From Acidilutibacter cellobiosedens (GTDB lineage: Bacteria; Bacillota; Clostridia; Tissierellales; Acidilutibacteraceae), in NCBI RefSeq assembly GCF_004103715.1, contig NZ_CP035282.1:1664673-1728672 (forward strand): 64,000 bases of DNA, given 5' to 3'. Below are positions 33,064 through 42,525 of this stretch, in pieces (position 1 is the stretch's first letter; each line of letters begins with the position of its first letter). The notes beneath the pieces were generated by a model that saw nothing but the letters and a program-made list of their open reading frames with translations, was not told the origin of the DNA and did not search any database. The position numbers were made by a program, and so were the translations under genes.

Positions 33064-33091
33064 TTGACAGGCATGTAAATTGTGGTACAAT
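33064..33091 (+). promoter_or_regulatory. Promoter of the yicC-remA-gmk operon
   Basis: TTGACA (33064-33069), a 16-bp spacer and TACAAT (33086-33091), about 40 bp before the yicC start. It begins the long housekeeping operon. Confidence 0.75.
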
Positions 33092-33129
33092 GGTTTATAA
33101 TAGTAGCGGAAAGGATGATAGATAATACC

Positions 33130-34011
33130 ATGATAAAAAGTATGACTGGTTTTGGAAGAGGAGAAAGCAGCGATGGTATACATAGTTTCACTGTGGAGAT
33201 TAAAACTCTGAATCATAGGTATAATGATATTGTTATCAAAATGCCCAAACATATTGGATATCTGGAAGAGAGAGTAAAGAAGATAATTAAGAAGTATATA
33301 ATCAGGGGAAGAGTTGAAGTATATATAAATTTAGAGTATATTAATGAAACAAATGTAGATATTAATGTGGATATACCTCTTGCTAAATCATACAAATCCG
33401 CCTTGGAGAGAGTTGCTGAGGAATTGAATATTGAAGAAAAAATAACTTTAGATAATATTGTAAGCATACCTGAAATTATAAAGATTCAGAGAAAAGAAGA
33501 GGATGAAGAGGTAATATGGAATTGCCTTAAACCTGCCGTAGAGGATGCGGTAGATTATATTATGAATATGAGAATTAAGGAAGGCGAGGAGCTTAAAAAA
33601 GATGTGTTGTTAAAAATAAATAACTTTAAAGAAATAATAAAGAGTATAGAGAAAAAAGCTCCTTTCATAGTAAACGAATATAAAGAGGGATTAAGAAAAA
33701 GAGTTTCAGAGCTATTGGGGGATGAGTTTAATTTAGATGAAGAGAAATTAATGAATGAAGTGGTATTTTTTGCTGATAAGAGCAATATAAATGAGGAGAT
33801 TGTAAGGCTTTACAGCCATATAAATCAGTTTGAGTCAAGTCTGGAATTAAACGAGTCCGTAGGAAGAAAATTAGATTTTTTAATTCAAGAGATGAACAGG
33901 GAAATAAATACTATTGGTTCAAAGGTGAATGATATAGAAGTAAACAGTTGTGTTGTGGAAGCAAAGAGTGAATTGGAGAAAATCAGAGAGCAAGTACAAA
34001 ATTTTGAATAA
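33130..34011 (+). CDS. YicC/YloC family endoribonuclease
   Basis: A 293-residue YicC-family protein. The N-terminal [10 protein letters not shown] and [11 protein letters not shown] segments and the C-terminal [19 protein letters not shown] are conserved in the family, which has been shown to have endoribonuclease activity. In-frame codons extend to 33082, with an ATG at 33115 too, but the universally conserved N-terminus MIKSMTGFG favours 33130. It is followed by remA, gmk and rpoZ as in most Clostridia and Bacilli. Confidence 0.92.
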   Translation: MIKSMTGFGRGESSDGIHSFTVEIKTLNHRYNDIVIKMPKHIGYLEERVKKIIKKYIIRGRVEVYINLEYINETNVDINVDIPLAKSYKSALERVAEELNIEEKITLDNIVSIPEIIKIQRKEEDEEVIWNCLKPAVEDAVDYIMNMRIKEGEELKKDVLLKINNFKEIIKSIEKKAPFIVNEYKEGLRKRVSELLGDEFNLDEEKLMNEVVFFADKSNINEEIVRLYSHINQFESSLELNESVGRKLDFLIQEMNREINTIGSKVNDIEVNSCVVEAKSELEKIREQVQNFE

Positions 34012-34027
34012 AACAGGAGGTATAATT

Positions 34028-34294
34028 GTGGGTATTAAGTTAGTTAATATAGGTTTTGGAAATATTGTTTCAGCAAACAGGATAATTGCAATTGTTAGCC
34101 CCGAATCAGCTCCAATTAAAAGGATGATTCAGGAAGCAAGGGACAGAGGAATATTAATTGATGCTACTTATGGAAGAAGAACAAGGGCAGTTATTATAAC
34201 TGACAGTGACCATGTTATTCTTTCTGCAGTTCAGCCTGAAACTGTAGCCCATAGATTTAATGATAAGGATAATTTTGATGGTGATATAGATTAG
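34028..34294 (+). CDS. remA: RemA family DNA-binding regulator (DUF370)
   Basis: An 88-residue RemA-like protein that in Bacillus activates biofilm matrix and osmoprotection genes by binding upstream DNA repeats. The sequence [20 protein letters not shown], then [18 protein letters not shown] and [22 protein letters not shown], is highly typical. The start is GTG, with AGGAGGT seven bases before it; the frame reaches further upstream but without a Shine-Dalgarno. It has the canonical position between yicC and gmk. Confidence 0.94.
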   Translation: MGIKLVNIGFGNIVSANRIIAIVSPESAPIKRMIQEARDRGILIDATYGRRTRAVIITDSDHVILSAVQPETVAHRFNDKDNFDGDID

Positions 34295-34306
34295 AAAGAA
34301 GGATTT

Positions 34307-34912
34307 ATGATGAGCAAGGGACTTTTAATTGTTATATCGGGGCCATCAGGATGTGGTAAAGGAACAATATGTGAAGAACTACTTAACAGAAATAAATCAT
34401 TAAGTGTTTCTGTCTCGGCAACTACTCGTTCTCCGAGAAAGGGAGAAGAATACGGAGAAAATTATTTTTATATGGATGAAAAAAAATTTCAAGAGATGGT
34501 AGATAATGATGAATTTTTGGAATATGCTTTTGTTCACAACCATTACTATGGAACTCCTAAACAATTTGTTTTTGAAAAATTGAAAAAAGGTGAAGATATT
34601 ATTTTGGAAATAGATGTTCAAGGAGCATTAAATGTAAAGAAAATATATCCCGAAGGAGTTTTTATATTCATACTTCCGCCTTCAATAGATGAACTCAAAA
34701 ATAGAATAGTAAAAAGGGGAACAGAAAACCTTAGAGATATAGCCTTAAGACTTCGCAATGCTTATGAAGAATTAAACAAGGCTTTTGAGTATGAATATCT
34801 TGTCATAAACGATGAAGTTCCGAATGCAGTCAGAAAAATTGAGGCGATAATAATTGCCGAAAAATGCAGAGCAGTGAGACAGCGTTCTGTAATTAAATCA
34901 ATTTTAGATTAA
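34307..34912 (+). CDS. gmk: Guanylate kinase
   Basis: A 201-residue guanylate kinase that phosphorylates GMP to GDP. The P-loop is SGPSGCGKGT near residue 11-20; the GMP-binding part is TTRSPRKGEEYGENYFYM, and EIDVQGALNVKK and KRGTENLRDIALRL are also conserved. Two consecutive ATGs (34307, 34310) are possible starts. It is co-transcribed with remA and rpoZ. Confidence 0.96.
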   Translation: MMSKGLLIVISGPSGCGKGTICEELLNRNKSLSVSVSATTRSPRKGEEYGENYFYMDEKKFQEMVDNDEFLEYAFVHNHYYGTPKQFVFEKLKKGEDIILEIDVQGALNVKKIYPEGVFIFILPPSIDELKNRIVKRGTENLRDIALRLRNAYEELNKAFEYEYLVINDEVPNAVRKIEAIIIAEKCRAVRQRSVIKSILD

Positions 34913-34924
34913 GGAGGATACTAT

Positions 34925-35134
34925 ATGTTTTATACATCTATTAATGAGTTGGCTAAAAAAGCTGACAGCAGATATACCCTTGTTATTCTTGCGTCTAAAA
35001 GAGCAAGGCAGATAGTTGATGGCTCGAAGCCATATATTGCTACAGATTCTACGAAACCTGTTTCTATAGCTATTGAGGAAATAGCCGAGGGGAAAATAAC
35101 CTATAGAAGACCTGAAATTAAGGGAATAAAGTAG
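34925..35134 (+). CDS. rpoZ: DNA-directed RNA polymerase subunit omega
   Basis: A 69-residue omega subunit that assists folding and stability of the beta-prime subunit. Characteristic segments are LAKKADSRYTLVILASKRARQI and KPVSIAIEEIAEGKITY. AAGGAGG precedes the ATG. Position after gmk and before coaBC is conserved. Confidence 0.94.
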   Translation: MFYTSINELAKKADSRYTLVILASKRARQIVDGSKPYIATDSTKPVSIAIEEIAEGKITYRRPEIKGIK

Positions 35135-35143
35135 GTGGATAAG

Positions 35144-36349
35144 ATGTTAAATGGTAAAAATATACTGATAGGAGTAAGCGGAGGGATTGCATGTTATAAG
35201 GTATGTGATGTGGTAAGCAGGCTTAAAAAACTTAATTCAAATGTAGATGTGATTATGACAAAATCTGCTGTGGAATTTGTTTCTCCATTGACATTTCAAA
35301 CCTTATCCCAAAATTTTGTTTATGTTGATATGTTTAAAGAGCCAAAGACTTTTGAAGTGGAACATATTTCTCTTGCCAAAAAAGCGGATATTGTTCTGAT
35401 TGCTCCTGCCACGGGAAATATAATAGGCAAGATTGCAAGCGGAATAGCTGACGATATGCTCACGACGGTTATTATGGCTACCAGAGCAAAAGTTATCTTT
35501 GCTCCGGCAATGAATATGAATATGTATACAAACCCTATAGTTCAGGATAATATAAAGAAGCTTTCAGAAATGGGATATGAGTTTATAAAACCAGGGAAGG
35601 GAAGACTTGCTTGTGGAGATTATGGAGAAGGCAAGATGGCGGAGCCTGAAATTATAGTGGATTATATATTGAATTCATTTCATAAAGATGATTTAAAAGA
35701 CAAGAAAATAGTCATAACTGCAGGACCTACAATAGAACCTTTAGATCCGGTGAGATATATGACTAATTTTTCCAGCGGCAAAATGGGATATGCCTTAGCT
35801 GAAGAAGCTGAAAAGAGAGGTGGAAAGGTTGTCCTCATAACCGGTCCGGTAAATTTGACCCCGCCTTACGGGGTAGGAATAATAAAAATTAATACTACTA
35901 TTGAAATGTTAAATGCAGTTGAAAAAAATTTTGATGATTGCGATATTTTGATAAAGGCTGCTGCTCCTTTGGATTATAGACCGGAAACCGTAAGCAAAGA
36001 TAAAATTAAGAAAAACGGGGAAAGTCTACAGCTTAAATTTGTTCCGAACCCGGATATAGCAGCTTATTTTGGGAAACTTAAAAAAAACCAAATTATAGTG
36101 GGGTTTGCTGCAGAAACAAATAATGTCATAGAGTATGCTAAAGAAAAACTGAAAAAGAAAAATTTCGACTTCATAGTTGTTAATGATATTTCCAAAGATG
36201 GCGCAGGATTTAGAACGGATACAAATATAGTCTCAATAATTGATAATAAAGATGTGGTTGACAATTATCCTCTAATGGAAAAAAGAAAATTAGCGGGAAT
36301 TATATTGGATAAAGCAGTGGAATTGATTAGCAAAAGAGATAAGTTATAA
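35144..36349 (+). CDS. coaBC: Bifunctional phosphopantothenoylcysteine decarboxylase / phosphopantothenate-cysteine ligase
   Basis: A 401-residue two-domain enzyme for two steps of coenzyme A synthesis. The N-terminal FMN-dependent CoaC domain (about 1-185) has GVSGGIACYK, the PAMNMNMYTNPIVQ motif and the substrate-loop cysteine in GRLACGDYGEGKM. The CoaB domain begins near 190 with ITAGPTIEPLDPVRYMTNFSSGKMG and ends with the KK-rich nucleotide-binding part. The start is taken as ATG 35144, five bases after AGGTGG, not GTG 35135, which lies within that Shine-Dalgarno. CoaD, the next CoA enzyme, is encoded at 54791. Confidence 0.95.
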   Translation: MLNGKNILIGVSGGIACYKVCDVVSRLKKLNSNVDVIMTKSAVEFVSPLTFQTLSQNFVYVDMFKEPKTFEVEHISLAKKADIVLIAPATGNIIGKIASGIADDMLTTVIMATRAKVIFAPAMNMNMYTNPIVQDNIKKLSEMGYEFIKPGKGRLACGDYGEGKMAEPEIIVDYILNSFHKDDLKDKKIVITAGPTIEPLDPVRYMTNFSSGKMGYALAEEAEKRGGKVVLITGPVNLTPPYGVGIIKINTTIEMLNAVEKNFDDCDILIKAAAPLDYRPETVSKDKIKKNGESLQLKFVPNPDIAAYFGKLKKNQIIVGFAAETNNVIEYAKEKLKKKNFDFIVVNDISKDGAGFRTDTNIVSIIDNKDVVDNYPLMEKRKLAGIILDKAVELISKRDKL

Positions 36350-36378
36350 CTATTTTTAAATTGGGAAGGTTGATTTCC

Positions 36379-38835
36379 ATGGGAAATTTAGCAGCACAGG
36401 TAATTATTTATAATAATTCTTCAAAAACGGACAAACCTTTTACTTATTTAATAGAGGATAGAATGAAGGATAATATTCAGGAAGGAATGAGAGTTGCAGT
36501 TCCCTTCGGAGTTGGAAACAGAATTATTCAGGGAATAGTTGTAAGGATATTTGAATGGAAGGATAAGACTAAAAATTTAAAATGTATAGCAGATGCATTG
36601 GATTTTGAACCTATTTTATCTAAAAATATGATTGAATTAAGCCTATGGATGAGAGAAAATTATTTATGTTCTTATTTGGATGCTTTTCATTTGGTTATGC
36701 CTCCGGGAGATTTTAAGGAAATTCGAACTGTTCTTAATGTTAATAATGTTTCTTTAAAAAATTTGACAAAAGAAGAAGAAAAAATAGTAGGATATATAAA
36801 TCAAAAGGGAAAATGTTACTTAGATGATGTTAAAAAATTTATGGATCACGAGAATGCCAATAAGATTATTAATAATTTAAAGAAAAAAAATATAGTTTAT
36901 AATACTTTGGAAATTGAAACTAAAATAAACAAAAAATTAGAAAAATATATTTCTTTAAGTTCAAATCAAAGTAAGGATGATATTTTAAAAGATATAAGTT
37001 CCCGAGGAAAAAAACAAATAGAGGTAGTCAATTATCTTTATAAAAAAAAAGGAGCTTTTATAAAAAATTTAATGGAAGATACGAAAGCCTCCTATCAAAC
37101 TATAAAAGCCCTTGCTGATAAGGGTTTAATAAAGGTAACCGAAACAGAAGTGTTTAGGAATGTCATCAAGAGTGATATAAGCCCTTATAAAAGGTTTAAA
37201 CTTACACCAGAACAACTAAAATGTTTTAATACAATACTTGATGATATAAATAAAAATGGTTCCTTTTTAATTCATGGAGTAACGGGAAGCGGAAAAACAG
37301 AAATTTATCTTCAGATTATTGAAGAAATGATTAAGGCCGGAAAGGATACAATAGTATTGGTACCTGAGATATCCCTTACACCTCAAACGATTGAAAGGTT
37401 TGTGGGAAGATTCGGGAGCAATGTTGCGGTTCTTCATTCCAAGCTTTCTTACGGGGAAAGGTTTGACGAATGGAGAAAGATAAAGGAAGGAAAGGTTAAA
37501 ATAGCTATTGGAGCCAGATCGGCTGTATTTGCTCCCTTTAATAATTTGGGGCTTATTATAATTGACGAAGAGCATGAAACAAGTTATAAATCAGGGATGA
37601 ATCCTAAATACAGTGCTTACGAAGTAGCAAGAAAAAGATGTGACATGGAAGGAAGTTCTTTAATATTGGGTACGGCTACTCCATCTGTTGAAACTTATAA
37701 TAGTGTTTTAAATGGTGAAATAAAATTATTTGTTTTAAAAAAAAGAATTAACAATAAAAAGATGCCTGTAATGGATATAATAGACATGAGGGAAGAATTA
37801 AACAATGGAAACAATTCTATATTCAGCAGAAAGCTATATAAGGAAATAGAAGAAAATTTGAAAGAGGGCAAGCAGACCATACTTTTTTTAAACAGAAGAG
37901 GATATTCTACCTTTGTTTCTTGTCGAAAATGCGGGTATGTGATAAAATGTAAAAGTTGTGATATAACCATGACTTATCATATACAGGAAAATAAATTAAA
38001 GTGCCATTATTGTGGAAAAGAAATGATTGCTCCCAAGATTTGTCCTAAATGCGGGAGTAATTATATAAAATACTTTGGTATAGGAACTCAAAAGGTTGAA
38101 GAACAGGTGAAAAAATATTTTCCTAAAGCCTCGGTGGAGAGAATGGATACAGATACGGTAACAAAGAAAGGAAGCCATGAAAGGATATTTGGAAGGATGA
38201 AAAGGGGAGAAACAGATATACTTATTGGTACCCAGATGATTTCAAAAGGTCTTGATTTTCCTAATGTAACTTTAGTTGGAATAATAGCCGCAGATACCAG
38301 TTTAAACCTTCCTGATTATAGATCAAGCGAGAGAACTTTTCAGCTTCTGACTCAAGTGGCAGGGAGAGCGGGAAGGGGAGATTTTGAAGGAAGAGTAATA
38401 GTTCAGACTTATAATCCCGAACATTTCAGTATTCAAATGGCAAAGGATTATAATTATGAAGGCTTTTTCGATAGGGAAATACTCTTAAGAAAGGAATTTG
38501 AATTTCCACCCTTTACAAATATTTTGAGTATTATTGTATATGGAAAAGAAAAAGAACAAGTTATAAATGTGTCTAAAGATATACATAGTGAGATTATAAA
38601 AAATTTGGAATTGATTTATGATTATAATTTAATAAGAAATATATATGGCCCTAATCCTGCACTTATAGAGAAGATTAAGGATAATTACAGATGGCAGATA
38701 TTATTTAAATGCTCCGATGAAGATTTATTTCAGTTAAAAGATATCATTAGAAGGGTATGTATAAACAATAGGGATGATAAAAAATATAGAGGAGTTAAAT
38801 TTAATATTGATATAAATCCCAGTTCAATATTATAG
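36379..38835 (+). CDS. priA: Primosomal protein N' (replication restart helicase PriA)
   Basis: An 818-residue PriA, a 3'-5' DNA helicase that reloads the replisome at stalled forks. It has the N-terminal DNA-binding domains (about 1-200), Walker A GVTGSGKTE at about residue 300, the DEEH box near 395, an eight-cysteine double zinc site near 515-560 (CRKCG, CKSC, CHYCG, CPKCG) and the C-terminal helicase half with RAGRG. The ATG at 36379 follows GGAAGGTTGA; an in-frame TTG at 36361 is less likely. It lies in the coaBC-priA-def-fmt run. Confidence 0.95.
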   Translation: MGNLAAQVIIYNNSSKTDKPFTYLIEDRMKDNIQEGMRVAVPFGVGNRIIQGIVVRIFEWKDKTKNLKCIADALDFEPILSKNMIELSLWMRENYLCSYLDAFHLVMPPGDFKEIRTVLNVNNVSLKNLTKEEEKIVGYINQKGKCYLDDVKKFMDHENANKIINNLKKKNIVYNTLEIETKINKKLEKYISLSSNQSKDDILKDISSRGKKQIEVVNYLYKKKGAFIKNLMEDTKASYQTIKALADKGLIKVTETEVFRNVIKSDISPYKRFKLTPEQLKCFNTILDDINKNGSFLIHGVTGSGKTEIYLQIIEEMIKAGKDTIVLVPEISLTPQTIERFVGRFGSNVAVLHSKLSYGERFDEWRKIKEGKVKIAIGARSAVFAPFNNLGLIIIDEEHETSYKSGMNPKYSAYEVARKRCDMEGSSLILGTATPSVETYNSVLNGEIKLFVLKKRINNKKMPVMDIIDMREELNNGNNSIFSRKLYKEIEENLKEGKQTILFLNRRGYSTFVSCRKCGYVIKCKSCDITMTYHIQENKLKCHYCGKEMIAPKICPKCGSNYIKYFGIGTQKVEEQVKKYFPKASVERMDTDTVTKKGSHERIFGRMKRGETDILIGTQMISKGLDFPNVTLVGIIAADTSLNLPDYRSSERTFQLLTQVAGRAGRGDFEGRVIVQTYNPEHFSIQMAKDYNYEGFFDREILLRKEFEFPPFTNILSIIVYGKEKEQVINVSKDIHSEIIKNLELIYDYNLIRNIYGPNPALIEKIKDNYRWQILFKCSDEDLFQLKDIIRRVCINNRDDKKYRGVKFNIDINPSSIL

Positions 38836-38847
38836 GAGGAAAATGTT

Positions 38848-39312
38848 ATGGCAATTAGAAAAATTAGATATTCAAAAGATCCGATTTTAAGAAAGAAAGC
38901 TAAGGAGATAAATAATGTTACTGATAGAATAAAAGTCCTTTTGGACGATATGGCGGAAACTATGTACAGTAAAGAAGGATTGGGACTCGCGGCACCCCAG
39001 GTTGGGGTATTGAGAAGAGCTGTAGTTGTGGATGCGGGGCAGGGCCTTTATAAATTGATAGATCCTCGTATAGTTGAGCAGGAAGGTGAATTGATTGATT
39101 TTGAAGGCTGCCTGAGTATACCGAGGATAACCGGAAAGGTTAAAAGGCCGGAAAAAGTAAAGGTTGAATATACGGATATAGACGGAAACAGAAAAGAAGT
39201 AGAGGGAGAAGGGCTTTTTGCCAGGGCATTATGCCATGAAATTGATCATTTAGACGGAATATTATTTACCGATCTTATAATTGAAGAAGATAAAGAAAAA
39301 AAGGAGAAGTGA
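38848..39312 (+). CDS. def: Peptide deformylase
   Basis: A 154-residue metalloenzyme that removes the formyl group from nascent proteins. All three motifs are intact: GLGLAAPQVG (45-54), EGCLSIP (86-92, metal ligand Cys88) and HEIDHLDG (130-137, ligands His130 and His134). AGGAGGA precedes the ATG. It is paired with fmt directly downstream; together they install and remove the initiator formyl group. Confidence 0.96.
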   Translation: MAIRKIRYSKDPILRKKAKEINNVTDRIKVLLDDMAETMYSKEGLGLAAPQVGVLRRAVVVDAGQGLYKLIDPRIVEQEGELIDFEGCLSIPRITGKVKRPEKVKVEYTDIDGNRKEVEGEGLFARALCHEIDHLDGILFTDLIIEEDKEKKEK

Positions 39313-39328
39313 AATAAGGGGTGAATAT

Positions 39329-40261
39329 ATGAAAATCATTTTTATGGGTACACCGAAGTTTGCCACTCCTTCTCTTGAAAAATTATATGAAGAAGGCATT
39401 GATATTTCTCTTGTTATAACTCAAAGAGATAAACCTAAAGGCAGAGGGAGAAAACTTCTGCCTACTCCTGTAAAAGAAAAAGCTTTGGAATTGGAGTTAG
39501 AGGTATATCAGCCGGAAAATGTAAACAGTAAAGAGACAATAGAAGTTATCAGAAATATTTCACCTGATTGCATAGTGGTGGCAGCTTATGGACAGATACT
39601 GAAGGAAGAATTGTTGAGTATACCGAAATACGGCTGCATAAATATTCATTCTTCTCTTCTTCCCAAATATAGAGGAGCCGCACCGATTAATTGGGCAGTG
39701 ATAAACGGCGAAAAAGAAACAGGAATTACTATAATGGAAATGGGAAGAGGACTGGATTCGGGGGATATTCTTCTTCAGAAAAGTTTAAATATAAAAGAAG
39801 ATGATGATTCGGAAACGTTGACTGACAAACTTTCTTTTTTGGGAAGTGAGCTAATAGCGGAGGTTTTAAACAATATTGAAGTAGCAAAGAAAAATAAAAA
39901 GCCTCAAGGGTTTTATGATTCTTTTTATTATGCTCCAATGTTAAAAAAAGGGTTGGGAAGAGTTAATTGGAATCAGCAAAGGATTAATATCAGAAATTTG
40001 GTAAGAGGTCTTAAACCTTGGCCTATTGCTTACACTTATTATAAAAATGAACCTATGAAAATTTATAAGGCATCTGCTGATGATACAATGGCGGGGGGAA
40101 ATAATGGGCAGATTGTAAGAGTTGATAATTCAGGGATATATGTAAAATGTGAAGATGGTGTTATAATAATTGAAGAACTTCAATTTCCGGGCAGAAGAAG
40201 AACAAATGTTAAGGAATATTTGAAGGGAAATAAAATGGAAATAGGTGTTCAGCTAAATTAA
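39329..40261 (+). CDS. fmt: Methionyl-tRNA formyltransferase
   Basis: A 310-residue enzyme that transfers a formyl group from 10-formyl-THF to initiator Met-tRNA. The N-terminal formyltransferase domain has IIFMGTPKFATPSL, the catalytic region CINIHSSLLPKYRGAAPINWA and DSGDIL; the C-terminal beta-barrel begins near 205. I start at ATG 39329 after AAGGGGTGA, since that gives the conserved N-terminus; the frame extends back to 39281 inside def. Confidence 0.95.
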   Translation: MKIIFMGTPKFATPSLEKLYEEGIDISLVITQRDKPKGRGRKLLPTPVKEKALELELEVYQPENVNSKETIEVIRNISPDCIVVAAYGQILKEELLSIPKYGCINIHSSLLPKYRGAAPINWAVINGEKETGITIMEMGRGLDSGDILLQKSLNIKEDDDSETLTDKLSFLGSELIAEVLNNIEVAKKNKKPQGFYDSFYYAPMLKKGLGRVNWNQQRINIRNLVRGLKPWPIAYTYYKNEPMKIYKASADDTMAGGNNGQIVRVDNSGIYVKCEDGVIIIEELQFPGRRRTNVKEYLKGNKMEIGVQLN

Positions 40262-40322
40262 AGGTTTAAATTATAATGTTTTTGGTATTATATTAAATAG
40301 GAAGTTGAAAGGGAGGATTTCT

Positions 40323-41024
40323 ATGTATGGAAATTATGGATACTATGGATATTATGGTTATAATACAGGTATGCTCCTGCTAATTCCGGCTTTAATTTTA
40401 TCACTGTATGCACAGGCTAAAGTTAGTTCATCTTTCAATAAATATTTAAAAATACAGAGCAGGTTGGGATACTCGGGAAGAGAAGTAGCAAGGATGATTT
40501 TAGACAAAAATGGTTTAAGTGATGTAAGTATTGAAACTACAGGAGGACAATTGACAGATCACTATGACCCCAGAACAAAAGTCGTAAGATTATCCAAACA
40601 AGTGGCAGAGGGCCGAAGTATTGCGTCCATAAGTGTTGCTGCCCATGAAACAGGTCATGCTATTCAGCATAGTGAAGGTTATTTTCCGCTTTTACTGAGA
40701 AATAATATAGCGCCTATTGCAAGTATAAGTGCAAGATTTGTTTGGATATTAATACTTTTAGGGTTTATAATAAGTCCGTTTTTCTTGGAGGCCGGAATAC
40801 TTCTTTATGTGGGAATTGTTCTTTTTCAGGTTGTTACCCTTCCTGTAGAATTTAATGCCAGCAAAAGGGCATTATATCAATTGGAAGGTGGGTTTGTTGA
40901 TGAAGAAGAAGTAAAACCTTGCGAAAAAGTATTGAAGGCCGCCGCATTGACATATGTTGCGGCAACTTTGGTGGCTATAAGTCAGTTAATAAGGCTTATA
41001 GGCTTATCGGGCAGGAGAAGATAA
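40323..41024 (+). CDS. Zinc metallopeptidase (YugP-like, PF04298 family)
   Basis: A 233-residue membrane metallopeptidase. A glycine/tyrosine-rich N-terminus (YGNYGYYGYYGYNTG) leads into a membrane helix. The zinc motif HETGH lies in SVAAHETGHAIQHSEGY, and further helices follow at about 120-165 and near the C-terminus (AALTYVAATLVAI). The family is common in this Firmicute gene run after fmt. Substrates are unknown. The ATG at 40323 has GGGAGGA seven bases upstream; the TTG-type start at 40305 lacks support. Confidence 0.88.
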   Translation: MYGNYGYYGYYGYNTGMLLLIPALILSLYAQAKVSSSFNKYLKIQSRLGYSGREVARMILDKNGLSDVSIETTGGQLTDHYDPRTKVVRLSKQVAEGRSIASISVAAHETGHAIQHSEGYFPLLLRNNIAPIASISARFVWILILLGFIISPFFLEAGILLYVGIVLFQVVTLPVEFNASKRALYQLEGGFVDEEEVKPCEKVLKAAALTYVAATLVAISQLIRLIGLSGRRR

Positions 41025-41057
41025 TCGATAATATCAGATAATAAATATATATTATTT

Positions 41058-41096
41058 GAGTAAGGAAGCCATATAATATAATCCTTACTCTTTTTC
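41058..41096 (+). terminator. Intrinsic terminator after the metallopeptidase gene
   Basis: GAGTAAGGA (41058-41066) pairs with TCCTTACTC (41082-41090), followed by TTTTTC. It splits the run, although rsmB follows closely. Confidence 0.85.
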
Positions 41097-41126
41097 TTTA
41101 TCATATAAATTATTGGAGGGAATGCG

Positions 41127-42470
41127 GTGGCAAAGAGTGCTAGAGAAATTGCGTTGAATATATTGGTTGATGTAAACGAAAAAGGCGCTTATTCCAATAT
41201 TGCAATATATAAACATTTACAAAATTCAATGGATAAGAGAGATGAAAATTTAGTAAGGGAAATTGTATATGGAGTATTGGAAAACAGATTATATATTGAT
41301 TATATAATAGGTAAGGTATCTAAGATTAAATTGAAGAAATTATCTGCCCTTATACTTGAAATATTGCGAATAGGCGTATATCAGATAGTTTTTATGGATA
41401 GAATTCCTGATAGTGCAGCAGTAAATGAAAGCGTAAATCTTTCAAGAAAATATTCTCACAAAGGAACTTTAGGGTATGTGAATGGAGTGCTGAGAAATAT
41501 TTCAAGAAATAAAGAAGAACTGATAAAAATCAATAAAAATAATGTATCAGAATATCTATCCATAAAATATTCTCATCCTAAGTGGATTGTCGATAGATGG
41601 CTAAAAGAATACGGAGAAAAATTTACCGAAGAACTGTGCATTGCAAATAATCAAAAACCTAAATTAAATATACGAGTTAATATTTTAAAGACAAGTAGAG
41701 AGGATTTGAAAGAAAGACTTATAAGTAAAGGATATGATGTAATAGAAACTAAATATTCCTATTATGGGCTTATCATAGAAAATCCCTATAGAATTACCGA
41801 ATTGGAGGAATTTAAAAAAGGGTATTTTACTATTCAGGATGAAAGCAGTATGCTTGTTTCTCAAATAATGAATCCTGAAAAGGACAGTTTAGTTGTCGAC
41901 GCATGCAGCGGGCCGGGAGGTAAAGCTACTCATATGGCGGAAATCATGAACAATAAAGGCAAGATTATATCCCGTGATGTGTATGAACATAAGATTAAGT
42001 TAATTGAAGATAGTTGTGAAAGATTAGGAATAGATATAATTGAAACTCAAATTCAGGATGCATCTGTGATTGATGAATGTTTAGTTAACAAGGCGGATTA
42101 TCTTTTGATAGATGCTCCGTGTACAGGGTTCGGTCTTATAAGAAGAAGACCGGAGATTAAGTGGAATAGGGAAGAGAAAGATATCAATAACTTAACTTCT
42201 ATTCAAGAAGGTATATTGAATACTTGTTCAAAATATTTAAAAGTGGGAGGAATTTTAATTTACAGTACATGTACGATTATTTCAGAAGAAAATATAAAGA
42301 TGATAAGAAATTTTTTGAAAGACAATAAGGATTTTAAGTTAATTGGTTTTAAGGAATTGATTAAGGAAGATCAAAATTTATCGGGGACCGAAAATGGTTA
42401 TATTCAATTATTTCCCAATATTAGCAGTACAGACGGTTTTTTTATTGCCAAGATGAAAAAAATTAATTAA
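41127..42470 (+). CDS. rsmB: 16S rRNA (cytosine-5-)-methyltransferase RsmB
   Basis: A 447-residue rRNA m5C methyltransferase (Sun/Fmu). It has an N-terminal NusB-like RNA-binding domain (1-~135) and a C-terminal methyltransferase domain with the SAM site DACSGPGGKATHMAE, motif IV DAPCTGFG with the catalytic cysteine, and the second cysteine in YSTCTI. The start is GTG with TTGGAGGG upstream. It precedes rlmN, another RNA-modifying enzyme, in the standard order. Confidence 0.95.
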   Translation: MAKSAREIALNILVDVNEKGAYSNIAIYKHLQNSMDKRDENLVREIVYGVLENRLYIDYIIGKVSKIKLKKLSALILEILRIGVYQIVFMDRIPDSAAVNESVNLSRKYSHKGTLGYVNGVLRNISRNKEELIKINKNNVSEYLSIKYSHPKWIVDRWLKEYGEKFTEELCIANNQKPKLNIRVNILKTSREDLKERLISKGYDVIETKYSYYGLIIENPYRITELEEFKKGYFTIQDESSMLVSQIMNPEKDSLVVDACSGPGGKATHMAEIMNNKGKIISRDVYEHKIKLIEDSCERLGIDIIETQIQDASVIDECLVNKADYLLIDAPCTGFGLIRRRPEIKWNREEKDINNLTSIQEGILNTCSKYLKVGGILIYSTCTIISEENIKMIRNFLKDNKDFKLIGFKELIKEDQNLSGTENGYIQLFPNISSTDGFFIAKMKKIN

Positions 42471-42525
42471 TATTATACATATATATGGTATAATATTAAC
42501 TTGAGATAGGGATAGGAGGATTTTT